Source: an uncultured Clostridium sp. (GTDB taxonomy: Bacteria; Bacillota; Clostridia; TANB77; CAG-508). From it: DNA of 5,409 nt. The stretch spans positions 1-5,409 of the forward strand of contig CANRXN010000086.1 in the NCBI GenBank assembly GCA_947643945.1. The letters run 5' to 3'. The translations under genes were made by a program, and so were the position numbers. Positions 1-5,096 of the stretch are shown piece after piece (the stretch's first letter is position 1; the number at the start of each line of letters is the position of its first letter). The notes beneath the pieces are model-generated. The model did not search any database. It was not told where the DNA came from and saw nothing but the letters and a program-made list of their open reading frames with translations.

Positions 1-107
1 ATTTTTTTGCATTGATTTTTTTTCCTTTTTAGTATAAATTTTTCTAAATTTTTAATAATGAATATAAAATAATATTTTTTGAAATATTTGTTTTTGGGAG
101 GTAACTT

Positions 108-752
108 ATGAAAAAAAATTTAAAAATGGTAATTATTTTAAGCTTTTTATTATTTATTTATACAAGTATTTGTGCTATTTCTTATGCACAAAATGTATCA
201 ACTGATATTGCAAATAGTGTTTTTCGTTTGCATGTTTTGGCAAATAGTGATTCAAAAGAAGATCAAGCTTTAAAATATAAGGTTCGTGATGCTTTACTAG
301 ATTATATGAATTCTATTTGTAAGGATTGTTCTTCTAAACAAGAGGCGATTAAATTAGCTTCCGAGAACAAAGAGACTTTTGAACAAATTGCTCTTACTAC
401 GATTGCTAATGAAGGATATTCTTATTCTGTTAAAGTTAATATTGGAAATTTTGAATTTCCTACTAAGAATTATGGTGATATTTCTTTGCCTGCTGGTTTT
501 TATGATGCTTTGCGTGTGGAAATTGGAGAAGCAAAAGGTCAAAATTGGTGGTGCGTAATGTTCCCTCCTTTGTGTTTTGTTGATATTTCTTCTGGTGTAG
601 TTCCAGAGGAGTCAAAAGAATTGTTGGAAAATAGTCTAGAGGAAGAAGAGTTTTCCCTTGTTTCTAAACAAGAGAATAATGAAGTGCAGTTTAAGTTTAA
701 ATTACTAGAATTTTTTAATCAAGCTGGTTTAATTACTGCTAAAAAATAGTAA
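108..752 (+). CDS. spoIIR: Stage II sporulation protein R (SpoIIR)
   Basis: In spore formers SpoIIR is a secreted forespore signal that triggers SpoIIGA-dependent processing of pro-sigma-E in the mother cell. The 213-residue product starts with a charged MKKNLK stretch and a hydrophobic core to about residue 25 that reads as a signal peptide, fitting export to the intermembrane space. Family hallmarks are visible: FRLHVLANSDS near residues 39-49, DQALKYKVRDALL just after, FPTKNYGDISLPAG near 117-130, and GQNWWCVMFPPLCF near 144-157. Length is close to the Bacillus protein (about 220). The ATG is set by GGGAGG at 96-101, six bases upstream. There is no CGG codon and no frame problem; arginines seen are CGT. 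The gene ends in TAG and is followed by its own terminator, so it is probably monocistronic. Sigma-F control is expected from the family, but no convincing sigma-F promoter was recognised in the 107 upstream bases. Identification is confident. Confidence 0.95.
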
Positions 753-785
753 GATTTTCTACTTTGGAAAAACAAAACTAAACTG

Positions 786-814
786 TTGCAATTCCTTCTA
801 GTTTATGATATATT
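786..814 (+). promoter_or_regulatory. Candidate sigma-A promoter ahead of murA
   Basis: TTGCAA at 786-791 and TATATT at 809-814 are separated by 17 bases, a reasonable match to TTGACA-17-TATAAT. Transcription would start near 821, immediately before the hairpin at 824-858. If used, murA mRNA would begin with a terminator-like structure. AT-rich DNA gives such matches by chance, so this is tentative. Confidence 0.35.
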
Positions 815-823
815 TTAATAAGC

Positions 824-858
824 AAAAAGAGTGTTATGTTTTAATTGCACTCTTTTTT
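824..858 (+). terminator. Intrinsic terminator between spoIIR and murA
   Basis: AAAAAGAGTG (824-833) pairs perfectly over 10 bases with CACTCTTTTT (848-857) around a 14-base loop. The second arm runs directly into the T tract. It lies 72 bases after the spoIIR stop and 33 bases before the murA start, so it most likely ends spoIIR transcription. Because a candidate promoter sits just upstream, a role as a leader attenuator for murA cannot be excluded. Confidence 0.75.
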
Positions 859-877
859 CTTGGAAACACACATTATT

Positions 878-882
878 GGGGG
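878..882 (+). promoter_or_regulatory. Ribosome binding site fixing the TTG start of murA
   Basis: GGGGG lies eight bases before TTG at 891. No ATG is available nearby in frame, and the family N-terminus (MEKLIVKG) begins exactly at this TTG, so the non-ATG start is well supported. Confidence 0.7.
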
Positions 883-890
883 TTATTTAA

Positions 891-2151
891 TTGGAAAAAT
901 TAATCGTAAAAGGTCCAACGCCTTTAAAAGGCGAAGTAACAATAAGTGGTGCAAAAAATGCAGCGGTTGCAATTTTACCCGCTACACTTTTAATTGATGG
1001 CGTTTGTACCATTGAAAATTTACCGAATATAAGTGATATAAAAATATCTTGTGAAATATTAGAAAAATTAGGTGCCAAAATAACTTGGAACTCTTCTAAT
1101 AGTATCACCATCGATACTTCTAATTTAACAACAACAAAAGCACCCTTAGACCTAACTAGCAAATTTCGCGCTTCTTACTATATTATTGGTGCTATGCTAA
1201 GTAGAAAAGGAGAAATCGAAGTTGGTATGCCAGGACGGTTGCAAGCTTGGAGCTAGACCAATTGACCAACATATTAAAGGATTTGAAAGATTAGGTGCTT
1301 CTGTAACCGTTGAAAAAGGTACCATTTTTGCCAAAGCCAAAAGATTAACCGGTTGCCCTATTTATATGGATATTGTTTCTGTTGGGGCTACCATTAATGT
1401 TATGCTATCTGCTGTTTTGGCAAAAGGAACGACTATTATTGATAATGCAGCAAAAGAACCTCATATCGTAGATGTAGCAAACTTTTTAAATACCATGGGA
1501 GCTGATATTAGAGGGGCGGGAACCGATGTCATTAAAATTAATGGTGTAGAAAAGCTACACGGAAATGCTACCTATTCTGTTGTTCCTGACCAAATTGAAG
1601 CTGGAACTTTTATGCTAGCAGCTGTTGCAACAAAAGGAGATTTATTAATTAAAAATTGTATTACCAAGCACTTAGAATCGATTACTGCAAAAATCATTGA
1701 GGTGGGTGGTAATGTAGAAGATAACATTGATAGTATTCGCGTTTGGTGTAATAAAAGACCTACCAATGCTACAATTAAAACTTTGCCATATCCAGGCTTC
1801 CCTACAGATTTACAACCACAAATGGGAGTTGTATTATCTTTGGCTAATGGCAATAGTATGATTCATGAAAGTATTTGGGATTCTAGGTTTCAGTATACAG
1901 AGGAGTTAAACCGTATGGGAGCTAAGATTAATGCCCAAGGGAAATCTGCTTTTTTTGAAGGAGTTAAAAAGCTTACTGGTGCTCCTGTTTATTCTAGTGA
2001 TTTAAGGGCTGGTGCTGCTTTAGTAATTGCTGGTACGGCTGCTGATGGTGTTACGGAAATCTATAATTTAGAGCATATTGATAGAGGCTATGAGAATATC
2101 GAGGACAAGTTTAGAAGTATTGGTGCTAAAATTGAAAGAGTTACAGAATAA
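891..2151 (+). CDS. murA: UDP-N-acetylglucosamine 1-carboxyvinyltransferase, expressed through a +1 shift at CGG
   Basis: MurA transfers enolpyruvate from phosphoenolpyruvate to UDP-GlcNAc, the first committed cytoplasmic step of peptidoglycan synthesis, and is normally essential. Reading begins at TTG 891 (MEKLIVKGPTPLKGEVTISG, with the conserved KNA near residue 22). After 115 codons it meets CGG at 1236-1238; the zero frame then stops at TAG 1254-1256. Skipping C1236 gives GGT-TGC and restores PGGCKLGARPIDQHIKG, with the catalytic cysteine as residue 117 (Cys115 in E. coli). Downstream are VSVGAT, NAAKEPHIVDVANFL, VPDQIEAGTF and FPTDLQPQ, which carries the conserved catalytic aspartate. 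The joined protein is 419 residues, the same length as E. coli MurA, with no other break. The cysteine lies in the shifted part, so the unshifted 121-residue product would be inactive. It heads a cluster with the walJ-like gene and rlmH, and its stop lies inside a hairpin. Function is confident; the decoding mechanism is inferred. Confidence 0.9.
1230..1242 (+). other. CGG +1 frameshift site in murA
   Basis: In the zero frame the codons are CCA GGA CGG TTG. Removing C1236 gives CCA GGA GGT TGC, that is Pro-Gly-Gly-Cys, the invariant MurA active-site motif. Equivalent removal of A1235 would encode the same residues, so the extra base itself is ambiguous, but the zero-frame codon at the break is CGG either way. 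No upstream Shine-Dalgarno-like stimulator of the prfB type is evident. Confidence 0.85.
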
Positions 2152-2163
2152 CTCTTTTATTAT
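2135..2163 (+). terminator. Hairpin with T-rich tail overlapping the murA stop
   Basis: AAAGAGTTA (2135-2143) pairs perfectly with TAACTCTTT (2149-2157) around the loop CAGAA; a T-rich TATTAT stretch follows. The murA TAA is the first part of the second arm. The stem is AT-rich, so termination is probably partial, which would reduce expression of the downstream walJ-like gene relative to murA. There is a 36-base gap to the next start. Confidence 0.5.
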
Positions 2164-2187
2164 AAAATAACAAAGGAAATAGTAAAG

Positions 2188-2980
2188 ATGTTTAATTTTT
2201 GTAGTTTATATAGTGGTAGTAGTGGTAATAGTTTATTAGTAGAAACGCCTAATACGAAGCTTTTAATTGATGCTGGTGTTAGTAGTAAAAAAATAGAAAA
2301 TGCTTTATTAGATATTTCAGTAGACCCTTCTTCTTTGGATGGTATTTTAATTACCCATGAGCATACCGACCATGTACAGGGCTTAGGTACTTTTTCTAAA
2401 AAATTTCATTTACCTGTATTTGTTAATCAAGAAACCTTAGATGCTATGCCAAAGCAAAGAGATAAATTGGATAGTAATTGCATCAAAACTTTTAAAGTTG
2501 CTGATAAATTTTCCATTGGCGATTTGGATATCAAGCCTTTTTCCATTCCACATGATGCTGCTAATCCCTGTGGCTTTAATATTTGGAATAACGATAAAAA
2601 ATTAAGTATTGCTACTGATATTGGTCATATGACCAATGACATTTTAAAAAGCTTGGAAGAAAGCTTATTTATTATGTTAGAGGCTAATTATGATCCAGAA
2701 GTACTTCGCTGTTCTTCTTATCCTTTTGTGCTAAAATCTAGAATTGCTGGTCCTACCCGGACATTTATCAAATGAGATAGCAGGCAAAACCATTTCTTAT
2801 TTGTTGCAATCTGGCTTAAAAAATGCAATGCTAGGGCATTTAAGCAAAGAAAGTAATTTTCCAGAACTTGCTTATCAAACTGTGATGGACGAGTTGATGG
2901 GTTGCCCTCATTTTGACAAGGACTTACTTGGTTTAAATGTAGCAAGTAGGGATTGTAGTAGCAAATTAATTGAAATTTAA
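2188..2980 (+). CDS. walJ: WalJ/YycJ-like metallo-beta-lactamase-fold hydrolase, expressed through a +1 shift at CGG
   Basis: This is a cytoplasmic metallo-beta-lactamase-fold hydrolase of the YycJ/WalJ group, often encoded near rlmH in Firmicutes; a 5'-to-3' DNA exonuclease activity and links to wall homeostasis have been proposed for the group. Residues 1-190 carry CSLYSGSSGNS, LLIDAG, the metal-binding HEHTDH at 57-62, His122 in PHDA, and TDIGH with Asp144 and His147. At CGG 2758-2760 the zero frame reaches TGA at 2773-2775. Skipping C2758 yields GGA-CAT and restores the conserved GHLSNE (191-196) and LGHLSKESN with His217, ending at TAA 2978. The joined length is 263 residues, as expected for the family (B. 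subtilis YycJ is about 264). The start is ATG 2188 with AAGGA at 2173-2177. Only 12 bases separate it from rlmH, so the two are likely co-transcribed. The family call is confident; the symbol and exact substrate are less certain. Confidence 0.85.
2752..2764 (+). other. CGG +1 frameshift site in the walJ-like gene
   Basis: Zero-frame codons are CCT ACC CGG ACA. Skipping one C gives CCT ACC GGA CAT, encoding Pro-Thr-Gly-His and re-entering the GHLSN motif. The three Cs at 2756-2758 make the extra base ambiguous by position, but CGG is the codon in the zero frame at the break. Slippage of the preceding tRNA from ACC to CCC is possible here, though not at the other two sites. Confidence 0.85.
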
Positions 2981-2992
2981 AGGAGACTTCTT

Positions 2993-3472
2993 ATGCTAAC
3001 GATTCAAATTATTTGTATTGGAAAATTAAAAGAAACTTATTTAAAGTCTGCTACTAACGAATATTGTAAAAGGCTTTCTAAATATTGCAAATTATCTATT
3101 TTAGAGCTACCCGATCAAAAGGTACCAGACAAATTAAGTGATGCTTTAGCTTATGAAATTAAATCCAAAGAGTGTAATGATATCATACGCCATATCAAAA
3201 AAGATTCTTATGTAATTGCTTTAGATTTAAAAGGCGCGGAATTTACTTCTCCTCAATTTTCTAACAAATTACAAGACATTTCTATGACCTCTAGTTCTAT
3301 TACTTTTATTATTGGCGGTTCTTTGGGATTAACAGACGATTTGCTAGGGTTGTGCCAGCAAAAAATATGCTTTTCTAAAATGACTTTTCCCCATCAATTG
3401 ATTCGTGTTTTTCTTTTGGAGCAAATTTTTAGAGCTTTTAAAATTGCAAACAAAGAAACTTATCATAGATAG
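2993..3472 (+). CDS. rlmH: 23S rRNA (pseudouridine1915-N3)-methyltransferase RlmH
   Basis: RlmH is a small SPOUT-family dimer that methylates N3 of pseudouridine 1915 in helix 69 of 23S rRNA, using S-adenosylmethionine, late in ribosome assembly. The 159-residue product equals the S. aureus length. It starts MLTIQIICIGKLKE, has the SAM-binding IIGGSLGL loop at 106-113, and ends with the knot segment MTFPHQLIRVFLLEQ and the terminal YHR that supplies conserved substrate-site residues. AGGAG at 2981-2985, seven bases before ATG 2993, sets the start. It follows the walJ-like gene by 12 bases. It contains no in-frame CGG, although CGG occurs out of frame at 3237 and 3316, and it needs no correction. 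Arginines use AGG, AGA, CGC and CGT. Intact, confident call. Confidence 0.95.
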   Translation: MLTIQIICIGKLKETYLKSATNEYCKRLSKYCKLSILELPDQKVPDKLSDALAYEIKSKECNDIIRHIKKDSYVIALDLKGAEFTSPQFSNKLQDISMTSSSITFIIGGSLGLTDDLLGLCQQKICFSKMTFPHQLIRVFLLEQIFRAFKIANKETYHR

Positions 3473-3477
3473 TTTAT

Positions 3478-3605
3478 TTATTGGTTTTGTAGAGAAAATA
3501 AGAATGAAAACTAACGATAGCTCTATTTTTTGTATATAAGGGGCTAAACAATTTTTTAAGAGGTTATTGTAATTTTTGGGGGTATTTTCTCTACAAAAGT
3601 AATGA
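3478..3605. repeat. Long imperfect inverted repeat (structured RNA or MITE-like element)
   Basis: TTTTGTAGAGAAAATA (3485-3500) and TATTTTCTCTACAAAA (3583-3598) are perfect 16-base inverted repeats. Outside them, six further pairs form (3478-3483 with 3600-3605, including G-T wobbles) after one mismatch. Inside, AAAACTAACGATAGCTCT (about 3507-3524) pairs imperfectly with the AGAGGTTATTGTAATTTT segment near 3559-3576, leaving an internal loop that contains a run of five G on one side. No immediate T tract follows either end, so it is not a standard terminator. No clear target-site duplication was found, so a miniature transposable element is not proven. Confidence 0.6.
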
Positions 3606-3610
3606 CTTAT

Positions 3611-3715
3611 TTAGTTTTTTGAAATTTTTTTCTGGATTTTTTTGCTTAATCGATATATTATAATCTTTCTTACGATTAAAAAAATTAATATAAATAATAG
3701 TATTTTTCTTATCAT
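3611..3715 (-). CDS. Possible small 34-residue membrane peptide
   Basis: Just downstream of the strong leftward promoter, an ATG at 3715 opens 34 codons ending in TAA. The peptide begins MIRKILLFILIFLIV and continues with a lysine-rich tail, so it would be a short single-span membrane peptide. No ribosome site precedes it and the predicted transcription start is within a few bases of the ATG, so translation would have to be leaderless. AT-rich DNA readily encodes such hydrophobic-plus-lysine peptides by chance. No homology was recognised, so this is speculative. Confidence 0.2.
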   Translation of the reverse strand: MIRKILLFILIFLIVRKIIIYRLSKKIQKKISKN

Positions 3716-3722
3716 GTGACAA

Positions 3723-3751
3723 ATTATATAACATTTTTTTCCATTTGTCAA
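3723..3751 (-). promoter_or_regulatory. Perfect-consensus sigma-A promoter, leftward
   Basis: On the minus strand TTGACA (3751-3746) and TATAAT (3728-3723) match both consensus hexamers exactly with the optimal 17-base spacer. Predicted transcription start is near 3716. No annotated gene lies downstream in this direction before the 3' end of rlmH on the opposite strand, which points to an unannotated small RNA or peptide. Confidence 0.7.
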
Positions 3752-3760
3752 CAAAAACTT

Positions 3761-3767
3761 TTCGACA
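3761..3767 (-). promoter_or_regulatory. Perfect Spo0A box beside the leftward promoter
   Basis: The minus strand reads TGTCGAA, an exact match to the 0A box bound by phosphorylated Spo0A. It ends nine bases upstream of the -35 hexamer, a position from which Spo0A can act on sigma-A promoters. The sporulation genes around it make this plausible, but a seven-base match alone is weak evidence. Confidence 0.4.
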
Positions 3768-3777
3768 AAATTCTACA

Positions 3778-3831
3778 TTTCCCCATTGTTTCCCCATTGG
3801 TTCCGGGTTTAAGTGGGGAACCAATGGGAAA
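3778..3831. repeat. GC-rich tandem plus inverted repeat upstream of the leftward promoter
   Basis: TTTCCCCATTG occurs twice in exact tandem (3778-3788 and 3789-3799). CCCATTGGTTCC (3793-3804) is a perfect 12-base inverted match to GGAACCAATGGG (3817-3828) around a 12-base loop, extendable by TTT/AAA across one bulged base. It begins 11 bases beyond the spmB stop and is markedly richer in G and C than its surroundings. It lacks a T tract on either strand. It could be an mRNA-stabilising hairpin, a REP-like element, or an operator for the nearby promoter. Confidence 0.65.
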
Positions 3832-3842
3832 TTTATAGAAAC

Positions 3843-4367
3843 TTATAATATCTGGCATATTATTACACTTGCAATAATTCCCACCACATCTGCTGCCAAT
3901 GCTGCTAGTAACACAAATCTTGTCTTTTTTACTTTAATGGTGGCTGTATAAACAGCAATGGTATAAAGTGTTGTTTCTGTTGAACCCATAATGGTAGAAG
4001 CCATCATACCAATTTTGCTGTCTACGCCATAGTTTTTCATGATGTCGGTTGCCACCGCAATAGAGCCACTTCCAGAAATGGGTCTTAACATAGCTAGTGG
4101 CATAATTTCACTAGGAAAATGAAAAACATTTAAAAGGGGTGTTATAAAATTAATAATAATATCTAAAATCCCTGAACTTCTTAATGCTCCAATTGCAACA
4201 AATAGCCCAACTAGTGTAGGTAAGATATTAAATACAATTTCTAGCCCCTCTTTTGCTCCTTCTAAAAAATCGTCAAATACTTTATTTTTTTCAATTAGTC
4301 CATAGGTAACTATTAATAATATAATTGCTGGCATGGCTAGGCTTGATAAATAATTAATAAGTTCCAT
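3843..4367 (-). CDS. spmB: Spore maturation protein B (SpmB)
   Basis: SpmB is an integral membrane protein required, together with SpmA, for full dehydration of the spore core and heat resistance; its transported substrate is unknown. The 174-residue product is strongly hydrophobic with several membrane segments (about residues 10-25, 45-65, 70-80, 120-140 and 150-172). It carries the nucleoside-recognition Gate-like conserved region, including LRPISGSGSIAVATDIM near 94-110 and MGSTETTLYTIAVY near 128-141. Length is near that of B. subtilis SpmB (about 178). Start is fixed by AGGAGG at 4374-4379 (minus strand), six bases before ATG 4367. It follows spmA by 16 bases, so the two form an operon. 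Its arginines are all AGA, there is no in-frame CGG, and the frame is intact. No T-rich terminator follows; the GC-rich hairpin at 3778-3831 is the nearest structure. Confidence 0.93.
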   Translation of the reverse strand: MELINYLSSLAMPAIILLIVTYGLIEKNKVFDDFLEGAKEGLEIVFNILPTLVGLFVAIGALRSSGILDIIINFITPLLNVFHFPSEIMPLAMLRPISGSGSIAVATDIMKNYGVDSKIGMMASTIMGSTETTLYTIAVYTATIKVKKTRFVLLAALAADVVGIIASVIICQIL

Positions 4368-4383
4368 GAAAATCCTCCTTTTG

Positions 4384-4966
4384 CTATTTCTTATCTTTTT
4401 TGATTAAGAGCATGGCAACAGTAATGCCAGTTATCGCAGCTAAAATGGTGGCAATCCATACGCCAAAAACAATTGCTGTTGGATTTTGGGATCCTAGCGA
4501 ATTACGAATCGCAATTACGGTAGTTGGGATAATTTGAATAGAGGCGGTGTTTAATACAATAAATACTAGCATAGAATTGCTTAATGTGTCTTTTTTTTGA
4601 TTTTCTTCTTGCATGGATTTCATGGCTTTTAACCCCAATGGTGTGGCTGCATTTCCTAGTCCTAAAATATTGGCAATCATATTCATGGAAATTTCTTTTT
4701 GAATTTGATTATTTTTTCTTATTTCTGGAAATAATATTTTTATAATTGGCTTTAATAAATTGGTTAATTTGTTAATGATGGTGGTTTTATTTGCTATTTG
4801 CATGATTCCATTCCATAAACATATTGTTCCTAGTAATTCTATAGATAATTTTATGGCGTCATTTGTACTGGAAAATATGCTTTTATTTAAACTTTCTAGG
4901 TTTCCGTGAAAAAATAGCATAAGCAAAGGAAACCGCTATAAATATGGGCCATATGGTATTTAACAT
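4384..4966 (-). CDS. spmA: Spore maturation protein A (SpmA), expressed through a +1 shift at CGG
   Basis: SpmA is the membrane partner of SpmB in spore core dehydration. The true start is ATG 4966, preceded by AGGTGA; it encodes 20 residues (MLNTIWPIFIAVSFAYAIFS), a family-typical first membrane segment. Codon 21 is CGG at 4906-4904, and the zero frame ends at TAA 4885-4883. Skipping C4906 gives GGA and continues GNLESLNKSI..., matching the SpmA pattern in which this segment is followed by (T/S)GN. The remaining 172 residues contain IELLGTICLWNGIM (about 42-55) and the signature NMIANILGLGNAATPLGLKAM region (95-115), ending at TAG 4384. The joined length is 193 residues (B. subtilis 196). 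Without the shift only a 27-residue peptide forms. An internal ATG at 4926 would remove the conserved N-terminus and has no good ribosome site. SpmA identity is confident; the decoding is inferred. Confidence 0.9.
4901..4909 (-). other. CGG +1 frameshift site in spmA
   Basis: On the minus strand the zero-frame codons are TCA CGG AAA CCT. Skipping C4906 gives TCA GGA AAC CTA, encoding Ser-Gly-Asn-Leu and joining the N-terminal membrane segment to the rest of SpmA. The extra base is not in a homopolymer, so polymerase or sequencer slippage is an unlikely source. Slippage of the preceding tRNA from TCA to CAC would give poor pairing, which argues for an event in the A site. Confidence 0.85.
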
Positions 4967-4971
4967 GGTTA

Positions 4972-4977
4972 TCACCT
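4972..4977 (-). promoter_or_regulatory. Ribosome binding site deciding the spmA start
   Basis: AGGTGA on the minus strand lies five bases before ATG 4966. It supports the upstream start and therefore places codon 21 (CGG) inside the gene rather than in a leader. Confidence 0.7.
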
Positions 4978-4995
4978 AGCTAATTTTATGAAAAA

Positions 4996-5048
4996 AATTG
5001 ACTTTTTATTACAATATAATTGACCTACATTTTTATTTGTGATATATT
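4996..5048 (+). promoter_or_regulatory. sigma-A promoter of the abrB-family gene with upstream direct repeat
   Basis: TTGACC (5020-5025) and TATATT (5043-5048) are 17 bases apart, giving a start near 5055 and a leader of about 42 bases. AATTGAC occurs at 4996-5002 and again at 5018-5024, 22 bases apart or about two helical turns, the second copy covering the -35 element. This arrangement suits binding by a dimeric or tetrameric regulator, possibly the gene's own product. That is inference. Confidence 0.55.
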
Positions 5049-5081
5049 ATAAATATAGGGATTGTTAAAATATTACTTTTA

Positions 5082-5087
5082 AGGAGG
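5082..5087 (+). promoter_or_regulatory. Ribosome binding site deciding the abrB-family start
   Basis: AGGAGG abuts an ATG at 5088 with no spacing, which rules that ATG out. It lies nine bases before ATG 5097, where the family-typical MKSTGIIRRVDELGR begins. Confidence 0.8.
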
Positions 5088-5096
5088 ATGGATTGT

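Larger units (their letters stand above)
3473..3842. other. 370-base convergent intergenic region
   Basis: This region lies between the ends of rlmH (+) and spmB (-) and holds no convincing conserved gene. It contains, from left to right, a long imperfect hairpin (3478-3605), a possible 34-codon leftward reading frame (3611-3715), a perfect-consensus leftward sigma-A promoter (3723-3751), a perfect Spo0A box (3761-3767), and a GC-rich direct/inverted repeat block (3778-3831). A leftward transcript of about 230 bases starting near 3716 could be a small RNA or small mRNA. It would run toward and antisense to the end of rlmH. Confidence 0.7.

Noticed and set aside
12..38. Promoter-like TTGATT/TATAAA upstream of spoIIR
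   Set aside because: Spacing is 15 bases, the DNA is nearly all A and T, and spoIIR is expected to use sigma-F. No convincing sigma-F elements were seen either.
1236..2758. Explaining the breaks in murA and the walJ-like gene as pseudogenes or assembly errors
   Set aside because: A decaying gene or random error would not be expected to pick the same codon, direction and resulting residue three times (with spmA), with all other family motifs intact. Errors cannot be excluded without reads, so this remains the main alternative.
3591..3824. 77-residue leftward open frame across the rlmH-spmB gap
   Set aside because: It spans the repeat block and the perfect promoter, begins inside the GC-rich hairpin, has no ribosome site, and shows no recognisable family.
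3745..3951. 68-residue rightward open frame overlapping the spmB 3' end
   Set aside because: It is largely antisense to spmB, has no ribosome site, and its composition reflects the opposite strand.
1236..4906. Simple reassignment of CGG to another amino acid (for example Trp)
   Set aside because: Reading CGG as any single triplet keeps the wrong frame, and each gene then stops within about seven codons. A +1 event or quadruplet reading is required.
4983..5011. Sigma-E-like promoter for spmA (TAATAAA, 14 bases, CATAAAAT on the minus strand)
   Set aside because: The match is fair and would fit sporulation control, but the predicted start falls on the spmA ribosome site, leaving almost no leader. 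Kept only as a weak possibility.
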